A stretch of 64,000 nt of DNA, taken from the NCBI GenBank assembly GCA_013407085.1, contig JACCGJ010023905.1:1-64000 (forward strand), in the 5' to 3' direction. Made by a program: the position numbers and the translations under genes. The notes beneath the pieces are model-generated. The model was not told the DNA's origin and did not search any database. It worked only from the letters and a program-made list of their open reading frames with translations. Below, piece by piece: positions 12,801 through 21,343 of this stretch. Numbering within the stretch: position 1 is the stretch's first letter; each line of letters starts with the position of its first letter. This DNA is from Atriophallophorus winterbourni. Lineage: Eukaryota; Platyhelminthes; Trematoda; Plagiorchiida; Microphallidae.

Positions 12801-14978
12801 ATAATATATATACACAATCATTTAAAAATGAAAAAGTGTCACCCCTGGAGTCTCACTGCCGTTTCAATTTCATCTTTCGATTTCCGTTCTCATATCTGTC
12901 TAGGCCTGTGCAACCTGACAGTATCTTAGCCAACGTTCCTGTTGCGACACTGCTTGAATCAAGCATGGTTATAAAAGCACAAGCATGATCCAGGCAAAGT
13001 GCCGCACAGTCAGAGATTGCATGTGGGCGATGTTACTGTCAGGTTGCCCAGGCTTAGACAGATATGAGGAAGAAAAAAGCATGTGGTTTCATATACTATA
13101 CATACTGATTAACACAATTTATGCTTGCGGAGATATGCTTATCTCAGATTCGAATCTTAGCTTAACGTACCTGTTGCCACCAAAGGAACTCCTGAGGCAG
13201 AATTGGTCGAAGTACAATCATCTTCAGGATTAATATTGTCGTCAGCATTCTCAGCTCCTTTATCGGACGGGTTAAAAGGTTGTGCATTGGAAGCGGTGAT
13301 CATTGTTTCGAGTGCACGCAAAACTTCGGGGGTCGCTTCTGTTTCACCGTAAATGCGCGTTAGCACCTTTTGAGCGTCATCAAATCGACCATGTTGCACG
13401 AGCCAGCGCGGAGTTTCCGGCATAAAAATAAATCCGAACAGCTGAATCGCAGAAGGCACACCTCCAAGCGCCAACATGTACCTATAAAAACAGAGCATCA
13501 CTCAGAATTTCAAATACGAATTGTTAATCATCAAACAGTTAAAGTAACACAACGGTGGTGATACAGAACATTGTATGGAAGGATTCGTAAAACAGAGAGC
13601 AACCTTATCCATTCGGAGAAAATTGTTAAACGTAGATATATAGTGCAGGTGATGCCTTTAGCGTTTCCTTCAATGCACCTCTACATCTGCTTTATATCCT
13701 AGCGCAATATAGAAGCAGCAAACAGATGAAAAAAATCGGAATTCACTTCCATTTTTAATTGGGTTGCACAAGAAACCGACCAAATTAGAATGATCCACAT
13801 CGCGAAGTTTGGCCAAGTAAACTCTACACACCAGACTCTTTCATGGTTGTTCACTCGAACAGTGTAAAAGCAGCATTCAATGAAATGTGAGATTGTTGTG
13901 GAACTAGAAAAAACTAGCCTGGCACAAAAAATATACTTTTGAATGATTTGACGAAAAAAGAAGCTCGATTGATAGATTTTGATGATCTCCAAAACGGGCA
14001 TAGTGGTGGAGATGACAGCCAGTGAAATAGAATTATTCTAATAAAAACCATAAAAGATAATTCTATTTTCTTTCTTATCTGTCTTGGTCTGGCCAACCTG
14101 ACAGTATCTTAGTCCACGTTGCTTTAACTTGTACGGTTTGGAACGAGAATTCAAAGCAGTTTTGTTATGGACAAACAATGACACAAATCTACGTTGATAA
14201 ATTACTAAATTAAAAAATGACGCTTGTAGTTAATACAAAATAATCAAAAGGCCTACCTCCAGCCATTGACCGAATCATACATGAAAATACCATCCACTAT
14301 TGCAGCAATCATTTGACCAGCAGTGATGCACACGGTATACAATGTGACGAGAGAACCTCGCAATCGGTCAGGAGATATCTCTGCGATGTAGATCGGTACG
14401 GTCATGGATGCCATTCCTGTAAATAAAATCAACGGAATATTGTATGAAATAACAAGCGTGAACCAGGCAAATTACCGCACAGTCATAGAGTACAGGTGGG
14501 CTAAAATACTGTCAGGTCGTCCAGGCCTAGACAGCTGCACATCCGTTCAAGAACAGGATACTAACCTATTCCAAATCCAACAATCAAGCGACCAATAAGT
14601 AAAACGGTTTTTGAATAAGCAACGCCAAGCACGATCGCCCCAACGGTAAATATAAAACTAGCCACAATAATGACAGGTTTTCTTCCAAAGCGATCAGTTA
14701 GCCATGCGCTACCCAGAGCCGATATTGCAGCTGATCCTAAAGTAATGCTGACCTATGATGGTAAAGAAAATACAAAAAAACATTACTATTAATTCTTGAT
14801 AAAAATAGGACAGTGCAAACTGTGCTCGAAGTTGTATCATCGCACCAGATATGACACCGGTATCATAGCCAAAAAGTAGACCACCAACTGCGGACAAGAG
14901 AGCGGCTCCGACTGGAAAAAGCCATCTGACACGTTGTACCCTTAAAATACGATTACAACGCGAAAACCAACGATGCAT
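3695..14978 (-). CDS. SLC2A13: Proton/myo-inositol cotransporter-like sugar transporter (SLC2A13/HMIT family), seven exons placed
   Basis: A major-facilitator sugar transporter expected to bring myo-inositol with protons across the plasma or endosomal membrane. Placed exons: 14787-14978, 14566-14752, 14257-14416, 13171-13481, 11886-12324, 7467-7725 and 3695-3831. All are bounded by GT/AG, and reading phases agree across every junction except the 11886/7725 gap. Family motifs in order: [13 protein letters not shown] (TM1), [53 protein letters not shown] (TM7), [10 protein letters not shown] (TM10), [13 protein letters not shown], and a terminal PETGDRPLE. The order and the position of the HMIT-type segment CPTPYGW favour SLC2A13 over other SLC2 members. 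One or more exons for the extracellular loop before TM10 are unplaced: exon 5 ends in phase 2 and exon 6 starts in phase 0. About 561 codons are accounted for; the human protein is about 650. The first in-frame ATG is taken as the start; an upstream exon cannot be excluded. Introns carry many SINE copies. Confidence 0.88.
4260..4945 (+). repeat. LTR-like interspersed repeat, copy 1 (solo LTR candidate)
   Basis: About 680 bp that pair along their length with 57355-57995. Both contain a promoter-like and a polyadenylation-like segment before a conserved block (gtgaacgcgattagcgttgg). This copy is degenerate at both signals (cataagatag for the TATA stretch, agtaaacgcc for AATAAA). It lies inside the last intron of the SLC2A13-like gene, in antisense. 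No internal retroelement coding lies next to it, hence solo LTR as the best guess; an untranslated piece of another element is the alternative. Confidence 0.5.
5081..5302 (-). mobile_element. SINE copy (family A), near full length
   Basis: The reverse complement runs from the head (gtacggacgtgcaatgg), through gctaaattgattggcc and ctgggcaacc, to the 3' end ggcttgtgctttcatacc. A short internal deletion removes part of the tgacagtatcttagc block. Located in the last SLC2A13-like intron. Boundaries are taken from copies with clean target-site duplications elsewhere in the window. Confidence 0.75.
5310..6845. other. Intron sequence, no gene seen
   Basis: AT-rich intron of the SLC2A13-like gene. 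Near 6108-6330 there are inverted short motifs (gccatatgtgc and gcacatatggc) that could be the remains of a small inverted-repeat element, too short to classify. Confidence 0.4.
6850..7015 (-). mobile_element. SINE copy (family A), diverged
   Basis: Recognisable by ctgcaagtgggctaatatactg, ttgcccaaccctagacagat and tggcaaatcaattcgtcacgg in the same order as the better copies, with many substitutions. It is an old insertion in the last SLC2A13-like intron. Confidence 0.6.
7467..7725 (-). CDS. SLC2A13: SLC2A13-like exon: loop end, TM10-TM11
   Basis: Acceptor ttcactacacag at 7726, donor ggtacttt at 7466; 259 nt, phase 0 to phase 1. It encodes the end of the big extracellular loop ([13 protein letters not shown]), a helix (TVVGLIMYL), [29 protein letters not shown] and [16 protein letters not shown]. 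These are the most HMIT-specific blocks in the gene. The three extra bases that would be needed upstream to reach the previous placed exon are not identified. Confidence 0.88.
8200..8352 (-). CDS. Small hydrophobic ORF, unknown (exon or micro-gene)
   Basis: A 50-codon frame inside a long SLC2A13-like intron and on the same strand. It starts with a polar, Asp/Ser-rich stretch ([14 protein letters not shown]) and continues into one strongly hydrophobic segment ([20 protein letters not shown]), as a single-pass membrane protein would. A 5' extension of the frame to about 8370 is possible through an AG at the end of gactag. I do not recognise the family. It does not match the loop expected of HMIT at this place, and its phase does not fit the upstream exon. 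It could be a nested gene, an exon of another isoform, or chance. Confidence 0.25.
   Translation of the reverse strand: MSDPSDTAGRPDSGMYKLFGSFVTLFTGFAVSGIVGFALAIDWQIIFDTR
9172..9392 (-). mobile_element. SINE copy (family A)
   Basis: Carries the family core (cagtcagagactgcacgtgggctaa, split at the usual substitutions) and the head block tggcaaatcaattta. It lies in the long SLC2A13-like intron. The forward strand of this copy reads without stops through [10 protein letters not shown] and CPGLD, a property shared by other copies. Confidence 0.7.
9727..9825 (-). mobile_element. SINE copy (family A), 5'-truncated
   Basis: Only the 3' half is present (forward strand: tatgtatgaaagcacaagtc to aggttgctcaagtccagacc). 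The 3' tail is a short tatg repeat. It shares the SLC2A13-like intron with the copy at 9172-9392. Confidence 0.65.
10790..11600 (+). pseudogene. Decayed endonuclease-RT LINE fragment, split by a SINE
   Basis: Residues after 11038 follow the C-terminal part of the LINE at 53.05-54.03 kb in order: [50 protein letters not shown], then remnants of the ELALDRSHWR and EEQIQLLSAER blocks at 11460-11590. Before the SINE, 10795-10814 gives the EIDKR block that immediately precedes this in the 53-kb copy. Many frameshifts and stops mark it as old. It lies within an SLC2A13-like intron, antisense to the gene. Confidence 0.75.
10815..11026 (-). mobile_element. SINE copy (family A) with 12-bp target-site duplication
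   Basis: 212 bp flanked by aagcgatgtgtt at 10803-10814 and at 11027-11038. Removing the insert and one duplicate restores the continuous order of a LINE coding region. The minus strand runs from ctgtgcggcg through ttgattggcc, gactggagtctcac, ctgggcaacctgacag and ggcactttgcctggatcagg to cttgtgctttcatgcatac. This copy fixes the 3' boundary of the family. Its head is about 30 nt shorter than in the copy at 29964. Confidence 0.85.
11886..12324 (-). CDS. SLC2A13: SLC2A13-like exon: TM7-TM9 and loop start
   Basis: Acceptor with a strong pyrimidine tract (ccccccttccccag) before 12324; donor gtaagt after 11886; 439 nt, phase 1 to phase 2. It encodes [15 protein letters not shown], the substrate-site helix [28 protein letters not shown], then [16 protein letters not shown], and enters the extracellular loop (LFHECFAA). 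The usual GRR between TM8 and TM9 reads LRRR here, so the Gly is missing. Forward-strand SINE remnants at 12361-12413 lie just beyond the acceptor. Confidence 0.87.
12361..12413 (-). mobile_element. SINE 3'-end fragment (family A)
   Basis: Forward sequence tacgtatgaaagcataagcc, then gatccaggctaagtgccgca and cagtcagaga. Only the last ~50 bp of the family is present, 37 nt upstream of an SLC2A13-like acceptor site. Confidence 0.65.
12845..12940 (+). mobile_element. SINE fragment (family A), forward
   Basis: Contains ctggagtctcactgcc, tctgtctaggcctgtgcaac and ctgacagtatcttagcc but lacks the 3' tail. It faces the next copy at 12968-13080, making an inverted pair in one SLC2A13-like intron. Confidence 0.65.
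12968..13080 (-). mobile_element. SINE fragment (family A), reverse
   Basis: Forward strand: aaaagcacaagcatgatcca, then gtgccgcacagtcagag and ggttgcccaggcttagacag, ending in gaggaagaaaaaagc. It lies in the intron between SLC2A13-like exons 4 and 5, inverted relative to 12845-12940. Confidence 0.7.
13171..13481 (-). CDS. SLC2A13: SLC2A13-like exon: TM6 and central cytoplasmic loop
   Basis: Acceptor ctgtttttatag before 13481, donor gtacgt after 13171; 311 nt, phase 2 to phase 1. It encodes [20 protein letters not shown], the conserved [12 protein letters not shown], then [15 protein letters not shown] and an acidic, Asn/Asp-rich loop ([16 protein letters not shown]). This is the long central loop between TM6 and TM7. 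Confidence 0.88.
14069..14125 (+). mobile_element. SINE fragment (family A), short
   Basis: Contains tatctgtcttggtctggcca and acctgacagtatcttagtcc, an internal piece of the family without head or tail. It is in an SLC2A13-like intron. Confidence 0.5.
14257..14416 (-). CDS. SLC2A13: SLC2A13-like exon: TM4-TM5
   Basis: Acceptor ttttatttacag before 14416, donor gtaggc after 14257; 160 nt, phase 1 to phase 2. It encodes [20 protein letters not shown], then [20 protein letters not shown] and [11 protein letters not shown]. The joined codon with the next exon gives Arg, as in HMIT (GWRYML). Confidence 0.9.
14441..14540 (-). mobile_element. SINE fragment (family A) in a 149-bp intron
   Basis: Most of the short intron between SLC2A13-like exons 2 and 3 is this SINE: acaagcgtgaaccaggcaaa, cagtcatagag, gtgggctaaaatactgtcag, cgtccaggcctagacag. 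The ancestral intron was therefore probably only a few tens of bases long, like the neighbouring 34-bp one. Confidence 0.7.
14566..14752 (-). CDS. SLC2A13: SLC2A13-like exon: TM2-TM3
   Basis: Acceptor accatcatag before 14752, donor gttagt after 14566; 187 nt, phase 0 to phase 1. It encodes [20 protein letters not shown], the conserved [23 protein letters not shown] and [10 protein letters not shown]. All blocks are in the order expected for SLC2 proteins. Confidence 0.9.
14753..14786 (-). other. SLC2A13: 34-bp micro-intron in the SLC2A13-like gene
   Basis: Starts gtaatg and ends accatcatag on the minus strand. Removing it joins QELI to VSIT in frame, as in HMIT proteins (QELLV). Very short introns near the 5' end of genes are known from flatworms, especially schistosomes. 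Confidence 0.85.
14787..14978 (-). CDS. SLC2A13: SLC2A13-like first placed exon: N-terminus and TM1
   Basis: Starts at the first in-frame ATG after an upstream TGA and ends before the donor gtaatg; 64 codons. Residues 20-45 hold [20 protein letters not shown], the TM1 signature, followed by [16 protein letters not shown]. The N-terminus is short and basic ([10 protein letters not shown]). An acceptor-like tttgtttgcag about 50 nt upstream leaves open that the true start lies in an upstream exon. Confidence 0.8.
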
Positions 14979-14999
14979 GATGTTCAGCACCAGAAGCAG

Positions 15000-15280
15000 C
15001 TGGTGGATTAGAACTCATAGCGAGCAGATAGAACCTGCAAACAAATAGGTGTGATGAATGAATAAGCGAGAGGTAAAAAAAGTAGGAAACAATACTCATT
15101 GTAAGCAAATGAGGTTTAATGGTATAGTATGGTATGGCATGGTAGCTGAAAAGAGGATTAGGGAGAAAGAAAAATGTGGGAATATGTACATGAAATAAGA
15201 ATAAATATGGAAATCTATCAAAAATAGACTTTAGATGTTTCAGTCCATGGTACTAGCAAAATTCGTTGTAGAGATTAACC
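15000..15280. other. Upstream of the SLC2A13-like gene
   Basis: Presumed 5' flank. It contains a ggtatagtatggtatggca stretch that resembles the simple tail of family A but has no attached element. No TATA box or other promoter element can be assigned. Confidence 0.3.
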
Positions 15281-15281
15281 T

Positions 15282-15400
15282 AGCATGTATGAAAGCACAA
15301 GCCTGATCCACGCAAAGTGCCGCTCAGTTATAGACTGCACGTAAGCTAAGATACTGTCAGGTTGCAAAAGCCTAGACAGATATGAGGAAGAAAAAAGCAT
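15282..15400 (-). mobile_element. SINE fragment (family A)
   Basis: Forward strand: gtatgaaagcacaagcctga, gactgcacgtaagctaag, gcctagacagatatgaggaa. It ends at gaagaaaaaagcatg, the same break as 12968-13080, pointing to a subfamily or a common 5' truncation point. Confidence 0.7.
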
Positions 15401-15417
15401 GTGATTTTGTTATACTT

Positions 15418-15555
15418 GTATGCCACTGTTTTATAGGGTTCTTACAAAGAACAACGATGTTCATATACAGAATCACAAAGTGATCCCTAGGCAAGCGCTC
15501 GAGGCGCTTATAAAATACCAATGTATTGTAGTGCTCACATACTCATCCCTTACAC
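15418..15555 (-). repeat. Interspersed repeat family B, reverse copy
   Basis: Begins gtatgccactgttttatagg and continues gatgttcatatacagaatca and caagcgctcgaggcgctta. The reverse complement pairs with 42838-43008. Function and class are unknown. Confidence 0.55.
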
Positions 15556-15963
15556 GCCACTGGCTGTTTACCGTCAATCTATACATGTTTTACACTATTC
15601 CAGAGTGTCGATCATAGTTCACGATCTCAAAATAATTATCGATTGGAAAACAGTTGTCAAAACATTATTGATTATTTCTACCCAAACGCAGGCTCGCGTA
15701 CGCTAGGTTACAATCAAACACCTTGACTATTAACAGTGATGAATTATAGTAGCGATCTCATTAATTATTATTAAAATCAGAAACAGCACCAAGTACCGAA
15801 TCCCTGATTGTCATGTATGCATGATTAAAAAGAATATGTAAAACAGTAGGCGTACCCACACTGAGATAAATTGCACATATCTAGAATGAAAATTTCATTC
15901 AATCGTTTAGTAAAATAACGAACATTAACGGCGAGCAGTTGATCGACCAGTATTCAGTAGATT

Positions 15964-16186
15964 GGCAGTGGTTGACCGACAACTTGAGAATTTCCTCGAA
16001 CATATGGTCAGTCTCATAAGTCGTGATGAGAAAGAAGTCGTCCGCTATAACAACCTTCCACCATTAGGTGAGACTTATGCAAAGAGACCATGCATTAGTG
16101 CATTTTCTGTGAATGCCACCCTCCCAGATATTTTTGTCAGTCCGAGGCACCTAACTCGTTTAAAATTGAAAGCTCAAAAACGATGA
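15964..16186 (+). other. Unassigned 74-codon open frame
   Basis: An open frame with protein-like composition (ENFLEHMVSLISRDEKEVV, ISAFSVNATLPDIFVSPRH). It is flanked by cagtag upstream, and a possible donor (attag then gtgagac) lies inside. I recognise no family. It may be a piece of an unclassified repeat. Confidence 0.2.
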
Positions 16187-16199
16187 ACAAATTTTGAAC

Positions 16200-17525
16200 T
16201 TTGAACCGCTGTTGGATAACGCTAGCAAGACCGACCAGTGCGCAAACGTAAATGGAGCTATCCACGCGGGCTTGAACGAAAAACCCATATTTTCGTGGAT
16301 CTTTGACTTAAGATAATGGGTAGAACCCCACCCAGAACATTCTCAATCATCCATTCAAATAAGATTATATGCTGTCATTTGTGCTTTCGTGGTTTCACAC
16401 ATAAATACTAGTGGCCTAATGCGTATCGATTGAGTATCTTGCAGCTTTTCAAACTTTCCTATTCCGTGGCAACTAAAGCCTTTAAAGACGGACTAATAAT
16501 GGTTGTATTTCGTATTTTATTCGGCACATGATGCATCCACCAGACAATTGTCACACTCATCAAATATAATCGAATGCACTGTACCAGATTTACACAATTA
16601 ATAATGGCCCACAAGGCAGAAGAGAGTTGGCAGGTAGAGGAAGTTTGCCAGGCATCATTTACGGTGCTCAACGATGAATTTTAACAGAGGACTGTTCTTA
16701 AATATGCTTCCGCATATATCACAACGATAAATGGCTATCTCTATCTAGAGCTAGCTAATTTGCATTCCGCCGATTAGTCGAATTGTCACCTTCAGTAATA
16801 CGATGAGTATGCGTGTCAAAGACGAAACAAGATCTTGACTGAAAGAAAATAACGCGATGATTTTAGAACGGTGATAATGAACGGTGAGTTATTGTATGGT
16901 GTTCTGAATTACTAGACTTTGGAGGCCTTGATATGCGAATTATTTGCACAAAAAAGTTCTCATCAAATTCATTCATATGTACACATTTAGTCTGACAAGA
17001 AATACAAGAGCGACCAACACATGAACATGAAAATGATGGCCTGGAGGTTAGTGATAAATGACACCATGATAAATCGACTACCACCGGTAATGAGCACATT
17101 CAAGAACAAGCTAGGCCACACTGTTATTGCAACTTTCTTACTTATCGGGCCAAACATAGAAAGCTGCCTGACCGGTGATTCAGAATTTTTAGATACATAA
17201 AGTTAAAATGAGGCATCAGGGAAAGTAAATTATTGTACCATTAAGTGCTAGCAACAATGAATTGTTTTGGAATTTGAGATGAGTACATGGCAGTGGGATA
17301 GCTATGTTTTCGAAGATTAAGCTGATGCGCAACACTAATCTGCTCAGAAAGACAGGTGTAAGCTAGAATTACTGGATGGTCACTAGAGTCAAAAGGCTGC
17401 AGAAGCTCGGTGTCGCACATACGTTGTTTATATAGAGGTTATACCTTGTTCTCCTTCTTGAAAGACGAGAGAGGGCCAAGACCTTGTGAGTCGCATCGCT
17501 TTCTAATCAGCAGCATGTTCCTGGA
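16200..17525. other. No recognisable gene
   Basis: Short frames only on both strands, with no motif, tandem array or repeat copy recognised. Confidence 0.4.
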
Positions 17526-17529
17526 GAAC

Positions 17530-17790
17530 CTCAGATGAATATATCCTGTCCAGTGTTGTACATCGTTCCCGTGATTTCGGGTAGTGCATTATCCACAAGT
17601 TGCTTGAACTGGTTTTCAGATTTTTCTGCAATAAGATCATCCGGAAGAGCATTTTACAAGTTAACACTTGTTGAGAGCGTGAATAGTTGTGTTAGGCGTA
17701 GTGTCCTTCGCTTTCGAAACATTAAAGCATGGCCACGGGTTCTTGAACCTACCACTAACTATACCGCAGCTAATCGCACTTGACACATGC
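17530..17790 (-). pseudogene. CR1-like LINE, C-terminal RT fragment
   Basis: The minus strand encodes the tail of a CR1 reverse transcriptase: SRTRGHALMFRKRRTLRLTQ, then NALPDDLIAE and FKQLVDNALPE. This is the post-RT block in which a TRGH motif, basic residues and an N-LP motif occur in this order (cf. GTRGHSLKIAKKR and FWNILPEELI in the element at 24 kb). One in-frame stop lies before NALP. Confidence 0.65.
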
Positions 17791-18424
17791 TGAATGACTT
17801 TTAACTCCAATAGGAAATCCAGAAACTAAAAACGAAGAGACACCTGAATTACGACTCCAACTGGGCAGCACTATCAGGTAGGTTGAAATATTTCATGAAC
17901 CAAATTAAGACCCGGGAAATAAGTTCCGGGTTAAAGTTTAACTACCAATTGTTAACGCTTCACGAAGTACAATAAAAGGCACTTTCCTTATGCGTTTTAC
18001 CTTCAAATTGTTTCATTCAGTATATCAACAATTATTATAAATTAAAGCAGCATCTATTTTAAAAACCTCAAAAATGATTCCAGTGTTTGAAATAGAGTAA
18101 AATTACAATTATATTTAGAGCAGGAGTACAAAAGTTCTATGTGAGCTCTTTCGTGATCTGACAAGAATTACCATCGTCTCAGATATCCTGGGAGGTACAT
18201 GCGGTTTTCAAAACAATTTTCCTTTGCAAAACAGAAATTTATCGATACCATCCTTGAACAAAAACAAGATTTGAGTTTCAACTACATTGGCCGGAAGTGT
18301 GATCCAAGTTCCAATAGCCCGTCGTGAAAATCTGCACCAATGCGCTAGACCATCTGCTCTTTAAACGCGTAACCGATCAGGAATTGACAGTTGAATGGGC
18401 CAAGCGGTGCCAGGTTGGAACATA

Positions 18425-18565
18425 TTATGGTATGATGGTATGAAAGCACAAGCCTGATCCAGGGAAAGTGCCACACAGTAAGAGACTGCACGTGGGCTAT
18501 CATACTGTCATGTCAGGTTGCCCAGGCCTAGACAGATATGAGGAAGAACAAAGAACCGGGGAAAG
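18425..18565 (-). mobile_element. SINE copy (family A)
   Basis: Forward strand: ggtatgaaagcacaagcctg, gtgccacacagtaagagac, then a short duplicated gtcatgtcag, and gcccaggcctagacagatat. It directly abuts the LTR-retroelement copy that follows. Confidence 0.7.
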
Positions 18566-18589
18566 ATACACGAAGAAACAACCGGGACT

Positions 18590-19481
18590 AAGCCGAGACA
18601 CGTCTCACATGGGGTGAACTTAATGGTTGCGGGGATCGCCCGTCTGGCATGGTCTTAGTACGAACCCAGCAGGAGCATCCGTAGGCTTAACCACGAAGAA
18701 CTAGATGCCCCGAAACTATTCCGTGGTTGCTCGGCTGTACCTTCGTGCACGTTTTGGCTACCGCGATAAACCTTCATTCTCCAGTGCTTTTTTTCCTACC
18801 TGCTTGAAAACGTTATTGTAGTGGTCAGTCTACTACAAATTGGTGAGCCCGAAATACACGCATCTTTCGTGTATCTTTTCCCGGGCGTCGGATTTTCCCG
18901 CCTTACATCGGGGTTTTTTCAGGAATTTTTTACATCGTTTAATCGTGCATTTTCTTATCATTTGTTTCTGTTCATCATGAGTGATTATAAACTCGTTATT
19001 TTAGCATCGACGGTCATCACAATACTCAGTTTTACTCCACAGGAACCTGAGTATTGGTTTAAATTTTTAGACACTGAATTTAGTTCTACAAATATAATTG
19101 ATGACTCCGCGATGTTTTCACTTTTAACACAGAAACTCCCAGCGGATGTGTTGTTACAGGTACGCGACGCAGACCTGGCTGCACCCATAGGTGACCGCTA
19201 CCGGATCGTCAAACATGCCGTGATTTCCAGCACGGTCCCGTCTGAACGATCTAGGAACAGCAGCTGTTCGGCAACCTGGAAATCGTCAACAAAAACCCAT
19301 CTACCATACTAATGGAAATGCGCCGCCTGTTAGGGTTATCGCACATGGACGAGTCATTACTAAAGGAACTATGGTTCCAGCGTTTACCTGAGTGCGTGCA
19401 ACCCATCTTCGTTGCTGCAAAAAGCACTCCGGTATCTGAGCTTGCAGAAATGGCGGACAACATCGCGGAATGTATCCATTA
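18590..19481 (+). mobile_element. CsRn1-like Gypsy element: LTR end, primer-binding site, partial gag
   Basis: The LTR appears to end with ctactaca at 18838, followed by a primer-binding-like site, ttggtgagcccgaa. A leader and gag follow, with a likely start at 18977 (MSDYKLVILA). Gag blocks: PQEPEYWFKFLDTEFSS, LLTQKLPADVLLQVRDAD, then after a frameshift near 19260 MDESLLKELWFQRLPECVQP and PVSELAEMADNIAECI. The arrangement matches gag of the CsRn1/Kabuki lineage of Gypsy elements, first described in Clonorchis sinensis. Gag stops where the tail of the following reverse-oriented LINE begins. The 5' LTR boundary could not be fixed. Confidence 0.75.
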
Positions 19482-21340
19482 TCATCATCATCATCATCAT
19501 CAAAGACAGCATTACACCGGTAGCACGTACCGAATGGTTAACTGCTTAACCATGAAAAAGTAAAATCCTAAAAGATGGGGAAGGGTGAGACTTAAATTGC
19601 TACGGATTCTATAGAAGAGTAAGCACAAACAAACTGGGAAGAGGTGCCTACACCTCGAATGGAACATACATTCACACAAGTTTCGTGAACGAGTAGAGCG
19701 ACATCAGCACGGCAGCTTCCTTGCGGCTTTCACTGTCATGCATCATAACAAGCTTTTCTCGTCACTCCGCCTGACAACATACAGGGTTAAGCAAAGACTC
19801 CAAGAAGATGCTTAGTGCGGGACCGCCATTGAACACGGTTTCGGGACATATCCTGAAGCGTAACTAACCATTGCGATATCTGATCGCGGGGACACCAGCC
19901 TGGAAGACGCGCTGCGCCTACTTTGGAAAGGTTACTAGTAAGTGTTTTTAACTGCCTATGCCATGTGACGGTTTGGCCACCCCGAGATTTACGCCAAACA
20001 GGATGTGGCGTCGCAAAAAGAATCTGTTTCGGAAGTCGGTGGTCCGGCATCCGTAAAACGTGACCCAACCAGCGTAGCCTATGCAGGTTGATCTGCTTCT
20101 CTATACCAACATTACTACCGAACAACTTATTTCGGAGAGCATCGGTGCGTATGCGATTGTAACAGCTAACTCCTAGAATGCTGCGGAGACACCGATTGTC
20201 AAATACTTGGAGACGCTGAATGTGTTCTTTACGTAAGGTGCAGGTTTGGCATCCATATACTAACACATAGCTTTATAGACTCTACCCTTGAATAACAAAG
20301 ATAGTCCTTTCTGACGCCAGAGGTGACCTAGGATGCGGAATGCTACGGTCGCTTTAGAAATGCGTGTCGAGACCTCGTCATCTAACGATGCAGAATTATT
20401 GATACAACTACCGAGATACGTAAAACGATCTACAATTTCAAGCGCCTGATTGTCAAGTAATAAAGTGTTGTTCGATATGTCGATGTCCTGCAGCAGAACA
20501 CTGCACTTAGAGGGTGCAAAACGCATTCCAAATGCGGGCACAATACTAGATAGCTTGTTCAGTATCGCCTGTGCATCTGTGTATGAGTCGAAGAGCAGAA
20601 CTATATCATCAGCATAATCCAGTCGAGAAGCTTGACGCCTGGCATTATGTGAACTCCGAAGGCTGGAGCACCATCGTTGCATAATTCCATGATAGCATCA
20701 ATTACGAAATTGAACAAAAACGGAGAAATCGGACATCCTTGTCGGACGCCACTTGTAGTGTTGAATTTGGGAGAAAGTTCGTTGTAAACCTTAACGCATC
20801 CGGATGTATGAGCATAAAGTGCGCGTAGTATGTTGACATACTTATGCGGAACGCCTTTGCACAGCAAGGTCTTAAACAGGACATTTCGATCGACTGAATC
20901 AAATGCTCCTTTGAAGTCTAAAAAGATGGCTATTGTCGGCTGTCGATAGGTGTGCCGCAGTTCTAATATCCGTCGAAGAGTAAAAATGTGGTCGACACAG
21001 CCTCTGCCAGGCCGAAGCCAGCTTGCTGCTCACGGATCTGTGATTCCCTATGCGATGTTAATCTTCGAAGACATATGGACGCTAATAATCTCGTAATGAT
21101 GGGAGTGAGACTTATCCCACGGTGATTAGAGCATGAGCTTCGCACACCTTTTTTAAATATAGGTATGATAACCGATTCGCCCCAACTCGGAGGGACGGAT
21201 TCTGATAACCATACTTCACGGAGGAGATTGCCTAACATGCTGATTAGCACTTGGCAATATTGTGGGAAGCATATCCGGTGCATTATTAGCTTCATATCAA
21301 GAACGTAACAGTTTGGCGACGGGTTTATTCAAGTTACGAA
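19482..21340 (-). mobile_element. RTE-like LINE, 5'-truncated (RT to 3' tail)
   Basis: A non-LTR element read right to left. Blocks: NLLREVWLSESVPPSWGE and IPIFKKG (21.2 kb), GISLTPIITRLLA, QQAGFG (21.0 kb), YVNILRALYAHTSGCVKVYN, GVRQGCPISPFLFNFVID (20.7 kb), the catalytic LDYADDIVLLF (20.6 kb), FTYLGSCINNSASLDDE, and RLRWLGHVLRMPDHRLP (20.05 kb), ending at a stop at 19787. Several frameshifts break the frame. The 3' UTR is 19502-19786 and the 3' tail is a run of cat repeats (atg on the element strand) at 19482-19501, set inside the CsRn1-like gag. The 5' end stops abruptly against the Gypsy element at 21344. Its 3' end differs from that of the RTE at 27.85 kb, so it is another subfamily. Confidence 0.8.
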
Positions 21341-21343
21341 ATC

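Noticed and set aside
19482..19501. His-run (HHHHHH) as a metal-binding protein segment
   Set aside because: It is the translated cat tail of a reverse-oriented LINE, not a protein feature.
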